From the NCBI GenBank assembly GCA_910574455.1, contig CAJSYZ010000009.1, positions 2,373,040-2,437,039 of the forward strand: a DNA stretch of 64,000 nt, written 5' to 3'. Numbering within the stretch: the first letter of the stretch is position 1; every line of letters starts with the position of its first letter. The stretch comes from Trichaptum fuscoviolaceum. Taxonomy: Eukaryota; Basidiomycota; Agaricomycetes; Hymenochaetales; Trichaptaceae. The notes under the pieces were generated by a model. It did not search any database, had not been told where the DNA came from, and saw nothing but the letters and a program-made list of their open reading frames with translations. Below are positions 38,556 through 49,292 of this stretch, one piece after another. A program made the translations under genes and the position numbers.

Positions 38556-38798
38556 AATTTTGCCACGAAAACTTTCTGTGCTCTTTTGTACTTTTTATTA
38601 TAGCTCACGGGATCAAGTAGTCGTGTACACAATCGAAGGTCAATGATAGAGTCCGAGACTTTGAGAAATATATCAAATTCATAAAAAAGAATGGCGTGGG
38701 AAACGATCGTCACGGTTTGGGATAGAGCTGGAATCCGAAACACAATCACCTTCAATTTACACCTCCAAGTCCTTCGTTGTCGTCCAGAAGATCTGAAG

Positions 38799-41093
38799 AT
38801 GGACTATGACTGGAATATTGTAACCTACACTACATCAGAGCCTTTACAGGCATCGGCAAGGAAAGAAGCAGCTTTTCGTCGATTTCAAGATGACCCTCGT
38901 CAAGTACGTCCACTATACTGAACTTTGAAGTTTCCGATTTTCGAGCTGTGCAAAGATTTTATCTCAACAACCCCAACCATATGTAGACTATTCAATGGAT
39001 TCGTAAAAGATCGTTCTTTGACCTGGGCGCGGTCATGTGCTTTGGCGGAACTGGCTACAGAGAACTCCCCGAAGCTCAACACATTCCTTTACTCGAGGCT
39101 ATCTTGGCTAGCTTAGAAGATTTCGAGTGGTACAATGCACTGGGCTCAGACAGAAAACTACGCCAAACCCATGTTTGGGCTCTCCTATTTGCGCTTATCC
39201 GAATAGATGAAAACCTCATCTCATCCAACGATTCTGTGGTTAATATGATCATCAAGTCTTGGCCGACCGTGATAAAGTGGTTGCGTATCCTAACGGAGGA
39301 TACAAACGATGACGAGGTCATAATCCTCTCAAAACGGAGTAGACGGTCGTGGGGTATTATGCAACTGCTACTCACTCTTGTGAGCGCTTCTAAGAAGACT
39401 CGCTTCCTTTGGAAGGAAGAAGTAACTACTTCATTCGCTTTCAGATTTTGGACACAGTCTAACCAAGATTTCACCGCTACGTCCATCGCTTCGGTCATCA
39501 TCACCCATAGCATCCTGAGTGGTGACCTTTCGAGACTGGAGATAATCTCAAATTGGAGTATCCACCATATTATGGACCTCGTCGTTTCTCGTATCCGGGA
39601 CGCGGCCAAATTCACCCCAAGGGAACCTCTCCTAGTGGAGCAGCGCATCAGCCTGCTTGATACAATCACGATGATAATTGAAACGCACCCTCTTCTACCT
39701 TCCTTATGGATTGCGTTAGACGCCACCAGCGCTCTTATCGATATTGTCAGAAGCTCTGTAAGCTGTCGGAAGACAATACCGAGCTCCGACGTTGCGAGAC
39801 AAGTGAGCTTGGTCAAATGTTGTTTTCACGCCTTGGATACGGCTCTAGTCAGCTTCTCAGGTCGACAATGCAGGGAGGCGATCAATATGGCCCTTCGCGG
39901 CGGGCTCCTCGAAGTGTCGCTTTTGTTGAGCGCGCATGTTACCGTAGACCTCGAAAGTGACGAAGAAAGAGACTTTCCGCTCTTGTTCCTCTTGGTTTAT
40001 CTTCCGCCGTTCCTCACATACTCAGCATGCATCCAAGCATGTGTAAGAGCCACAGAAAGACTGGGCCCATTGGAACTCAACACGCTTGGAAAGGGCCATC
40101 GAGCGGCATACATGGGAGCTTGGATCGACCTACAACGGCTATTGTGCGCTAGGTTAGCCTCATCGGCGTATTTCAGGTTCAATCCTCCTTTCTATCAATG
40201 CTCCAATGTCAGTCTAGTCCCTTCATGCGAGATCAGTCTTTACTGACGGACAGTAGATGGAGTGCAAGAAGACAGGACTAAGAGATGTGTTTAAGAAGTG
40301 CGGTGGATGCAAGGCAAGGCTATTCTGCTCTCCGGAATGCCAAAAGGTCGCGTGGAAATCGCCGCAAGGACACAAACGGCTGTGTGCGTACATAGCCAAA
40401 GAGACAGGTATGCTGCTACGTCGAACATTTGCGGAACGATCTACTGATCAGTGCTTCACCCACAAAGATGCGTGTCTTGAAATTCACGCCAAAGACTTCA
40501 CACATATCACATTGTTAGCTATGGCCGAAGTGTCCCGACACATGCCCGATCTTCGTCGCGTTGCAAAAGTCGAATATCCGAACGTTGATTTCAATGATTT
40601 ATGCTACTTTGTGAGCTTTGTTACAGATCCTCCAACGTTGCAACTGGAAACATCAGTTTCGATTGTGAAGAAGGGATACGAGCACGTTGTCGAGGATCTC
40701 GTTGATAGAGTGGCCGCGTTCGGGACGGATCGAGTTGCGCTATTTCGCATCGACCCAATCATGGAGGTCCAGTTGGACAGCATTGCCACTGTATATCGGC
40801 TTGTCCATTTCGACAAGACTGGATCTGGCAATACGCACCTTGACAAATTCTCAGAAAATGGCAGAGCTTTGGGAGGGAGACGACGTGAGCCTTGTATTAT
40901 GGAGTCTGTCAAGTCGCCCGCCGAATTGGAAACCAGGTTCGACATTATTGACGAAATCGTACGACGTGCAGACGAGACATTGACAGGACGGCCGCTACTA
41001 TGTGACGACGAGTATGCCGCCGTTCTAGAGGAGGAAGCGGGTTTGCTCGTGGAAGAGCTAGGATGTTCCATGAGGGATACCATATACGTTTGA
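38799..41093 (+). CDS. MYND-type zinc finger protein, tandem copy B
   Basis: Paralog of the gene immediately upstream, starting 243 bp after its stop. Exons are 38799-38903, 38987-40207, 40257-40407 and 40468-41093, giving 700 aa. An in-frame ATG at 38691 would add 36 residues, but 38799 gives a length closer to copy A. The MYND finger (about 440-487) reads CSNMEC, CGGC, FCSPEC and HKRLC. The conserved C-terminal part has HITLLAMAEVSRHMPDL and FDIIDEIVRRADE. The last intron (40408-40467) is 60 bp with no stop, so the frame stays open if it is kept. I splice it because copy A has an intron at the same place and the joined protein aligns better. Confidence 0.82.
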
Positions 41094-41322
41094 TCTTCCG
41101 CGCGTTTTGATAATGCATACCAAAAGATGAAAGCGTCTTTTCTTAGTATTCGAAGCAATGCTTTTAACTAGATCGACCTACAGTATATCTTTCAATACAG
41201 CTCAGTACGGGGGGCGCAGTCTCGCAAAACAGTTGACAGGATTGCGTAAAGGGGGTCTATTAGCATCATTACCCACCACTTCGCATTTACATTTATAGGC
41301 TGGGTCCAAATAGTATTACCCT

Positions 41323-41342
41323 AATATATATATATATATAAT
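41323..41342. repeat. (TA)n microsatellite
   Basis: A run of alternating T and A just downstream of the MYND B gene and before the kinetochore-like gene's 3' end. It is a plain simple repeat. Confidence 0.8.
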
Positions 41343-41386
41343 AAGAGCAACAGACGTCTGAAAGCAACATACCAAGCTGCAGAAGC

Positions 41387-42168
41387 TCAATTGCGAATGT
41401 TTCGCATTTCTGCCTCGATTTGTCGTACACGTTGTGCTCTCTCCAGCTCTTGTGGCATTGTCTTCGGGAGAACTGTCAGTGACCACAAGTCAAGAAATGT
41501 TAATGGTCTTAATTCTTTCAATTGATGAATGACCTTGACTGTTTCTTCGCTAAACTCGATATTGCCTTCTAATGAAGAAAATTAGAATGCTATTATACTA
41601 GTCCTTGAAGGAAACTTACGATCATCCTCTGCGCCATCATCAACATCCATAGTGCTTTCTTCATCTGGGCGCTGACTATCATCATAAGCTCGTTGCTGAG
41701 CAATGAGGTCACGCATCAATTCTTCAACTTCTTGTGGCACGCCCCGGCGTTTGAGGGCCATCTCAAGGTCCCATTTCAGCCTTTGATCTGATAATGACCA
41801 TACTCGTCTGTCGAGGGCTTCATCAAACTGGTCCGCGTCTGTAGAAAGTGTTAAAGTCAACTAAGCAAGGCGATGAATGTAAACAACCTACCCTGTTCAT
41901 TCTCTGCATATTCCTCAAGATTCCTTCCATTAACCCGAATGTTTGGCGTGGCAAGATCAAATGACCTTCCTAGTAGCTTCAAAAGTAGACGACTGAGAAT
42001 CAAAGGTAGAGTAGAAGTAGGGCTGAGCGCAGGTACCTGTTTTAAGTGGGGCAGATATACGTTTTGTTGGTCGGACAAACCATGCATCGCCAATTTGCTC
42101 TGAAGAATGTTAAGTGCTGCCGAGTTGATACTCTCCTGTATACGCTTCAAGTCACCCAGGGAATCCAA
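41387..42168 (-). CDS. Mis14/Nsl1-like kinetochore protein (candidate; 5' end unresolved)
   Basis: Exons 41892-42168, 41620-41838 and 41387-41568 join in phase with 53- and 51-bp introns and give 225 residues. The middle carries a block, FDEALDRRVWSLSDQRLKWD followed by KRRGVPQEVEELMRDLI, that resembles the coiled region of Mis14/Nsl1. Nsl1 is a MIND-complex subunit that links the inner kinetochore to microtubule-binding proteins. An acidic stretch (MDVDDGAEDD) and a charged C-terminal helix follow. The coding frame is open at 42168 (LDSLGDLKRIQ) with no ATG before an upstream stop. A short 5' exon is therefore missing from the model. If there is none, translation would start at an internal Met near residue 28. 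The family call is a resemblance only. Confidence 0.5.
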
Positions 42169-42345
42169 GGAAACACGACATTCCCGCGACCTAGGGGTCG
42201 CTAGGGTACCTTAGGAAAACGCAACTGTGTCGATTCTCCGCCAAAACTTAAAAAGTCATGTGACTGGCACTTTCGGTACCGAAACTGCCTTTCAAAGCAA
42301 GTTGTTCTCACTCATTCAAGTTTTTGCCTGTTCTTCAAACTACAT

Positions 42346-43052
42346 ATGCGCACCGAGCGCAAGCCTTCGACGATCCACCCTTCGCAGGTCAACAGCGCGC
42401 TGCCCTCCAGTTCCTATGTGATGAGCAATAGCTGCCCCAGTGTCTCCGTGTCTACACCCTGCGGCGGTGCAGGCCGGCTTTGTCTGTGAGGACATGCAAC
42501 ACTGGCGATGAGCGGACACCAAGCGCAAATGTGTCAGGTGCAGTGAGCATTGTAGCTGCGGGAAACACTGGCACGGGGCAAACTACTCAAGCACAGCTAG
42601 CCCTGCTGCATGTCCGCTCAAATTGTGGCACATGGGTACGTGGCCCGGGCTTTGAATGGGCACGCCGCGTCCTCCCTGGCCGTATTGCAGGTCGCTTAAT
42701 TGGAAGTTGGCGCGAGGAACGAAGGCGCAACGTCGGCGGCGGGACTGGGAATGATGGTGTCTTTGCGAATGTCCCTGCGAAACTGAGCCTCTCCGAGGCC
42801 ATAGTGGAAGGTGAGCTTAATTTGCTGCATTAACAGATTGCTTCTTTACTTTGTAGTCTAACGGTTCTGTTTCAGATACTTTGCATCCCATATTAAATAG
42901 AAGACGGTGTCTATGTTATACTGGAGGAGACGGAGAAGGATGCATCACCATTGCACGCCGCCGCTCAGGCGGATGTTGTCCCTCCGGACAGGAGACGACA
43001 GACTGGGAGACGGCAGCGCATGCGCCTTCCGAGTCGTCCTTATCGCCGGTAA
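42346..43052 (+). CDS. Basic protein of unknown function
   Basis: Three exons, 42346-42387, 42432-42810 and 42901-43052, give 190 aa. The middle exon has a long open frame rich in Arg (ARRVLPGRIAGRLIGSWREERRR). The last exon reads in phase after the acceptor AAATAG, giving EDGVYVILEETEKDASPLHA and an Arg-rich tail. I recognise no family. The gene is divergent from the kinetochore-like gene, with under 200 bp between them. The 44-bp first intron is short and that exon is the weakest part. Further coding-like sequence at 43290-43440 (MWGSWGNPEDTVPPPP) might belong to an alternative 3' end, but no clean splice in phase was found. Confidence 0.45.
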
Positions 43053-43757
43053 TGATGCTTCAAGGCAAGTGCCCGATTGATAGTCTCGCAACGGGCACGC
43101 TCTTCTCATTTGCTTGGATCATGCTTGTTTCTATCCTTCCAATTTGTGGGCTTTCTCCTTACTTACCTCCTGCATACCACACATGCGGCGAAGCTCGATG
43201 CTTGTGCTGGTCTTGGCCTGCCGCTGCTGCAATAGTATGGGTTTGCGTTGAGGACGGGCAAGGATAACGAAGGCATAGGCACGAATGATGAAGTGAGCAT
43301 GTGGGGTAGCTGGGGAAATCCTGAAGACACTGTACCTCCACCTCCGCTGATGTTTGATACAGCTGCGGCTGCTGAAAGTTGGGCAGCTACTCACAATGGG
43401 ACTGTTCCTGTGGCAGATGCTTCTGCGGCAGCAAGAGTATGGTGTATAATACTTCTGTATTGTATGTGTGCTTAAAATTAAAAATATAATTTTTTTCTTC
43501 CTCTCACTCTTGCTCTAACCGCATTCCCGGGTAGCGGGCTTTGCTGTGAGTTAGCTCACAGCCTTTAACTGCTTGTAGGTCATCACGCTGATTACTAGCT
43601 CTGTTAGAGGCCATGGTGGTGAGACGGTAAGACGCGTCCAGGGTGAGAGCACGTGTCCGCGCGTTCAGTCACAAATTACTAGGTCACACCGTGGTTTCTT
43701 CCGTACCACTATCACAAGTATCGCAGATGCTCAACAGTTTGGCAACCCACAACAACG
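43053..43757. other. Intergenic region before the CtIP-type gene
   Basis: About 700 bp. It contains a stretch at 43246-43475 that looks weakly coding (Pro/Ala-rich) but could not be joined in phase, and then the AT-rich promoter region of the gene at 43758. Confidence 0.35.
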
Positions 43758-45412
43758 ATGGCAGCGTCAAGTACGAAGGACGCCAAAATTGCATCCATGG
43801 AGGAGGAGGCTAACAGTCGGCGGTATAATGAAACATTTCGAAACATGGAAGAACAAGTGAGTGGTCAATAAATTAAATAGATGCACGGAAGTGAGTGAAC
43901 GTATTTCAGATCCGCAATCTTAGGCGTAGAAACGAAAACTTGGAAAGGAGCTACTTTACGCTCAACAATCGTACATGCAATGTCGCTGAAAAGCTTGGAT
44001 TCCTTGACTTTGAGGAGCTTGAGGAAGCGATAAGCGATAGAAATGATTACCGTGTCGTCGAGTGTTCAGCTGGAGCGGGCAACATGACTTCGGACACAAT
44101 CAAACCAACGGTGAACAAGTTCGACATGTACGTGGCCTTATATCTTCTCCGTTCCGAAACTCTTAATAACTCTGAGCAGAGCTTTGTCCAATACAACAAA
44201 GGGAGGCCTATTAACTAAAGGTATAAGCCTACCTATTGCACCGAACATTAGCTGATGATTTGTCTCCTCAATAAGCCGAGGATAAAGGTTTAGACGGTGG
44301 CGAGGACCTTGCTCTACGACTTAAAGTCTTATCCGAGAAGTATGATGTCCTGCATGCAGCAAAGGAAAAGGCAGAGGCGAAATACAAGGAGGATTACAAA
44401 AAGTGGAAGACATTCAAGAAATGGCTATTCGACAGGATCAAACGGGACGAACTGGCTGAAGAAAAAGAGAAAGAACTCACGAATACCTCCGCTTCGCGAT
44501 CTCCTTTCACAGATACGACAAATGTCCTCTCCGTCAAAGGCGAAATAAGAGCATCACCAATAACTGGAGCTGGACTTCATCAGAACGACCCTGTCCTTTC
44601 CTCTAACGGCGTGAAATCTCCTACCCGACGGACCTTGCCCCGTCCTGTCCCCCCACTTGAGACGACCGTTTTCAATATCCCTCCCCCACAGCTTGGTGGC
44701 TCTAAAGAATTTGTCCAAGGATGCTCGAAAGTGGATTATGAGGATTCAGAGCCTTCACGTGAAGAAGTACCCAAGATTCGCCTTGGCCGCTATAATAAGT
44801 CGAAAAATAGGTGTGTTTCTTTCTAAACTACTTCATCTCATGACTTAGCCGAGTTTCAGCGATACGATCAATGCAGCTTTTGCTGTTAATGTCTCAGCGA
44901 ACGAGGGAATTGACTTTGCATTCGACGAAGTAGTCCGCGGGAGAGAAAAACGACACAGACTTGACGCAGACGACTGTGATTGCTGTAAAGATGTGAGTGA
45001 TCTGCATTTCCTTTTTCTGTTACATATTGACAGGCATCTAGTATTATGATCGCGTTGCTCCCATCTCAAATGCCCTTGCTCCCCCTTTATGGAAATCCCC
45101 GACGAAAGCTCCAAGGACGCCTACTAGAGGCAGTGACGGTGGTCACCGGGATCACAAGAAACGTATATCTCGACACCGACATAAATGGGCACCGCCGTCT
45201 ACACCACCAGATTATTGGTCCATCGGTTTCCCCGATACTCAAGAAGTGGCAAGTATTAATAAAAGAGCTGAAGAAATGCATAGGGATAAACGTCGACGGA
45301 TAGAAGAGGAGGTCAGGTATGCCGTTGAATTTATACGTGATGGATTTTTTTGCTGAATTCACTTTCAAGGTCTGGTACTGGGCGCTATGTGAGGAAACAG
45401 GTTGTTTCTTGA
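43758..45412 (+). CDS. Sae2/CtIP/Ctp1-type DNA endonuclease activator
   Basis: Nuclear protein that stimulates the Mre11-Rad50 nuclease to begin resection of DNA double-strand breaks. Seven exons, 43758-43856, 43910-44127, 44180-44220, 44276-44810, 44860-44992, 45042-45316 and 45370-45412, give 447 aa with all phases consistent and introns of 49-55 bp. The N-terminus is a coiled coil (MEEQIRNLRRRNENLERSY), as expected for the oligomerisation segment. A second charged helix lies at about 120-175, and the middle is Ser/Pro-rich. The C-terminal domain has the family signature: CDCC at about 337-341, a basic stretch with RHRHKWAPP, then PPDYWSIGFPDTQ at about 395-408, and a final GRYVRKQ. Thr/Ser-Pro sites (KAPRTPT) precede it, as in CDK-regulated relatives. 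Confidence 0.85.
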
Positions 45413-47172
45413 CATCGACCCATTCATGCAGAGCAATGCACCGGTTCTCTGTTACCGAGGTCGACAGCCACAGTCTACCCACCCGATAAATTCGCGACTG
45501 CTTCGAGTTTACTGGCAACCTTTAGTCAGCAATTTCAATACTAGTCTCAGGGCCTGCAGTGTCCAAGTTCGCCTTGCTCCCTGGACTCAGACGACTCGTT
45601 GACTCTGCATGTTGTGGCTGTCAATTGGAACCTTCTTAGTTCATCTCTAGTCAGGCTGGGAATATCATTCATCCAACTATGGTGGCGTCACCGATGGGCA
45701 GGCGCAAAGTACGAATGTTAACAGACTATCTTCTTTGTGGTCGGGTCACCAACAATTCAAAGGAGCACCACCCATCCTAATGGCTTAAGACAAACATCTA
45801 CGCTGAAACGTCTTCCCGGGGTTCATATGTTATCCATGGGAGGGCTGCTTTTTTGCCAGTGGCTTATTTACATTGACTGTGAGGACGAGAGGAATGTATG
45901 TCATGCTCCCCTTCAAGCAATTTAAGGTTGAGTTTGCTCTTCGCAACGTAATTTTACGGGAGCACAAGGGCCATATCTCTTATCAAGGACTGTGATTGCA
46001 ACGATGGTGCAAGCAACCTATTCCTCGGTAGTAAACCATCTCAGCGGAATCCAAATCCGGCACAGCAAGGGCTCAAGTGCACGGAACTTATGATGCCGAG
46101 CCCTCGAAGAATGTACCTTTCCTTTCAGATCAGTCACTGTTCATCGCTCCGCTGAACGACCCGCTTAGGGTGTAATAGAAAAATGCGATTACAAAGTACA
46201 CACGCCGTACGATGAACAATGGCTTAGATATGTACAGCTATGTTGTAAGTTCGTGGTATTGATTTTATGATTTGATATTATGTCCAAATTACTGAGCATC
46301 TTGTTGCACGTAGTTGCTAATAGAAAACTAAAGATCCGCTCTACATAACACCGTGCTGGGCTCGAAGTGGACCATATGAAGAAGAAATTGTTGACCGGAT
46401 GCTGAACAAAAGCGTGTTGGATAGATTCGAGGAGTACCGGGTCCAAAAGGACGCTTGGATCAAATCCAAGTATGGAATTCTTCGGTCTTTCGCATTAAGC
46501 CCACCACCCGGCGTATGAGCGACGCTTTACGGAGGTATCAAATCTATTATTGGGTGTGGGTCGTATCTCATGTTAGTTGTCCGACAGTCCCGTTTAATGC
46601 AATGTTAATCTATTAGGTGCCGGGCTAGCGTGGATCAGTGCTCTCTGACCCTGACTCTGAGTTAGCACACTCAGGCTTCGTAGAAGTCTTTCTTGCCTGA
46701 CTCATGTTATCAGCTTAGACACGCTCGAGGAAAGTGTGCGGGAAGTACGGTCTATCTTCAAGTCGGCGTGATTGCCGGCGGCGATAACCTGAGTGACTCT
46801 TCCCTATTTCCTTCCGAGAGTCCGAGCCTCGCGGCGCCCATTCCTCTAAGTCTATATACATATGACTAATGAGCTCGCAATGGTACGAAGGTTTATTTCG
46901 ATGGAACATTGAATGGGTCGTGCCAGTGCTTGACTCGGACATTTTCTCACGGAATTTATGGTTCAGGCCCAGTGCTGTTCCGAGGGAGTACTGCAGGAGT
47001 TACTCCCCAGGAGTAAGAGAATGGTACTGTAATCTTCTTGTCCGTTACCTTCGGAAATCTGCACATATATATTGACAAGATTTCTTATTCAGATCCAGAA
47101 GAACGAATCGCCCATCATCAACTTTAATCCCACCTTTCTATCTGTTTCGCTTCACAACGCTGTTTTGGGTTA
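45413..47172. other. Interval without a recognised gene
   Basis: About 1.8 kb with no recognised coding family. It contains the second copy of the 105-bp dispersed repeat. The last 300 bases precede the MFS gene and probably include its promoter. Confidence 0.4.
46101..46204 (+). repeat. Divergent dispersed repeat, copy 2
   Basis: Partner of the segment at 34199-34305, same orientation, roughly 80% identical by eye. No coding potential is seen in either copy. Confidence 0.55.
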
Positions 47173-48915
47173 ATGACTCGGATGGGGGACATAATTCCTG
47201 TCTCTTCTGACAGCATGTCAAGCACGAAGCAAACTTTGCGGAAACACACAAAGGACCTCGGTTTTATTCCAATTCCGAAGAGATTACAATATAATTCGGA
47301 GAAACCGAAAAAATTTACGGTATTTTTGAACTATTCGTTCGGAATCGCCACAACATTTGGTCCGTCATTAACTAAATATTCAAAGCACTCATTGTCTAAT
47401 CGTCCTGTAGTTGTCATGAACCTATATTATAATCAGCCGATCTTAAGTTAGTGTTCAAGTGTTCATTCGTTGACATGTTTTAATAGTAATATATGCCACA
47501 GTCCAGCTCTCAAAATCATTCGGTGTTAATTACCAGGAGGTCTCGAGGTAATTATATTATTATACTGGGTCCAATGTATACTAAGGATATCGACTCTCTA
47601 GAATTCCGACACTCGTACAGGCAGGGTGAGACTATCCAATACACTGATGTCCGTTGGCTTCATTCTAACATTTCTTAAGGTATGCTTGCGGTCTCCTACT
47701 TATAGCCCCTCTCGGAGACTTGATACCGAGGCGTCCACTACTATTGCTCTTGTTCTTCCTTTCCACATCGCTAACAATAGGTCTTGCCGTGACACATTCA
47801 CTCATCGTCTTCGAGGCCCTCTCCTTCCTCGTCGGTACTCTCTCCGTCGTCCCGCAAATATTCATCCCCTTCGCAGCTGACCTCGCACCGGAAAACAAGC
47901 GCGCCTCCGCTATCTCCATCGTCTTCTCCGGCCTCCTTCTAGGTGTGCTCCTCGCACGGGTCCTTGCGGGGATAATCGCACAGTTCGCATCGTGGCGGAT
48001 TATCTACTACATGGCTGTCGGTCTGCAGACATCGACATTGCTCGTGCTGTACGCAATCCTTCCGTACTACCCGGCAAAGAACGCGGATAAGGGCCTGACG
48101 TATCTTGGAATCATGAAGAGCATGGCGAGGCTTGCAGTGACGGAACCCACGCTCGTCCAAGCAAGTCTGGTACTCTTCGCTTCCAGTGCCGCATTTGCGA
48201 ATTTCTGGGTCACTCTTACATTTCTCCTTGGCAGTCCCCCTTACAATTATTCCACGTGAGAGTTTCCTTGCATGGCCTGGTTCTTTACGTCTAACTCTTG
48301 GTTCATAGTCTTGTAATAGGCCTATTTGGCCTCGTCGGAATGATCGGTGTCGTCACCGGGCCATTGATTGGACGCTTGATAGATCGACTTGTTCCATGGC
48401 ATGCAGCGCTCATAGCCACAGCGATTCAGCTTATCTTCCAAGCCATTCAGACTGGTGCGGGGGGGATCAGTATCGCGGCGGTTATCATCATGTGCTTCGG
48501 TCTCGACGTCGGCAGTTCGATGCAACAGGTTGCTCTCGTTACATACGTTTACGACGTGGACACAACAGCACGTTCTCGCCTTAATGCCATCATGATCATA
48601 TCGGTACTTGTTCTCGATTATAATGATTTTGGTAGTTTCAGAACTCATGATGATTTGCATTTGAAGATATTTTTGGGCATGGTGATGGGTACCTCCGTTG
48701 GCACGCAAATGTTTGTTAAGTACGGCTGGCGAGCAGCGTCGGGTCTATCAATGGGTCTCTTCGGGTTCCAATTCTTCATCCTACTCTTGCGCGGCCCGCA
48801 TGTTAAGCGTCATTCGTGGTTCGGATACGAGGGCGGAATGGGGACGAGAAACAAGAAAGAGCATGGGTTAGAGCTCGACGTAGAGAGTCGGTCTCAGGTA
48901 TTGGAGAAAGGTTAA
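47173..48915 (+). CDS. Major facilitator superfamily (MFS) transporter
   Basis: Membrane transporter of about 12 helices whose substrate cannot be told from sequence. Seven exons, 47173-47359, 47411-47446, 47502-47547, 47602-47625, 47680-48255, 48309-48603 and 48667-48915, give 470 aa. Four small exons near the start join in phase to read NLYYNQPILIQLSKSFGV, VSRIPTLVQAGYACGLL and the typical MFS loop PLGDLIPRRPL. A second half-repeat has GPLIGRLIDRL. The NQPIL and GDLIPRR blocks resemble bacterial YnfM/YdhP-like drug and sugar-efflux families. The last intron (48604-48666, 63 bp) contains no stop. I remove it because SRLNAIMIISIFLGMVMGTS then reads as one continuous helix. The 55-residue hydrophilic N-terminus is presumably cytosolic. 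Confidence 0.85.
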
Positions 48916-49292
48916 GACATCGTTAAGTTCTCAGCAATTTGATGAGCGTTCAAGTTATTTGCTAGAAGAAGCGAGCCTGAGGCACGGAGCAGCAGCGAGC
49001 ACTAGTTAAAAGGAACGTGTCATTTAGAATTTCGTGCACATTACTTGTTGTCTCCGGATTTTCTCGACAACATTTAGATTTTAGTCTGCATATTCCTTAC
49101 TAGCGCTTTCCCAAAAAGAAGTGTGCTGGACCTGGTGATATTTAATGGTAATATCCAAGTTTACGGAAATGGAAAGCGGGCGCCTAATATTGCAGAAAAA
49201 TCGAGGAGCTAAATTTAGCTCAGACTTTCTCGACTTGCCTTCAAGTTGCACTTTTCTCTTCTTCGTCTTAATCACAGAAATCTTGCCTAACA
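48916..49292. other. Short intergenic region before NOC2
   Basis: About 380 bp between the MFS stop and the NOC2 start. It probably contains the MFS 3' UTR and the NOC2 promoter. No other feature is seen. Confidence 0.4.

Noticed and set aside
42227..42421. A plus-strand frame overlapping the first exon of the Arg-rich gene
   Set aside because: It is out of frame with the assembled model and ends without a donor that continues it.
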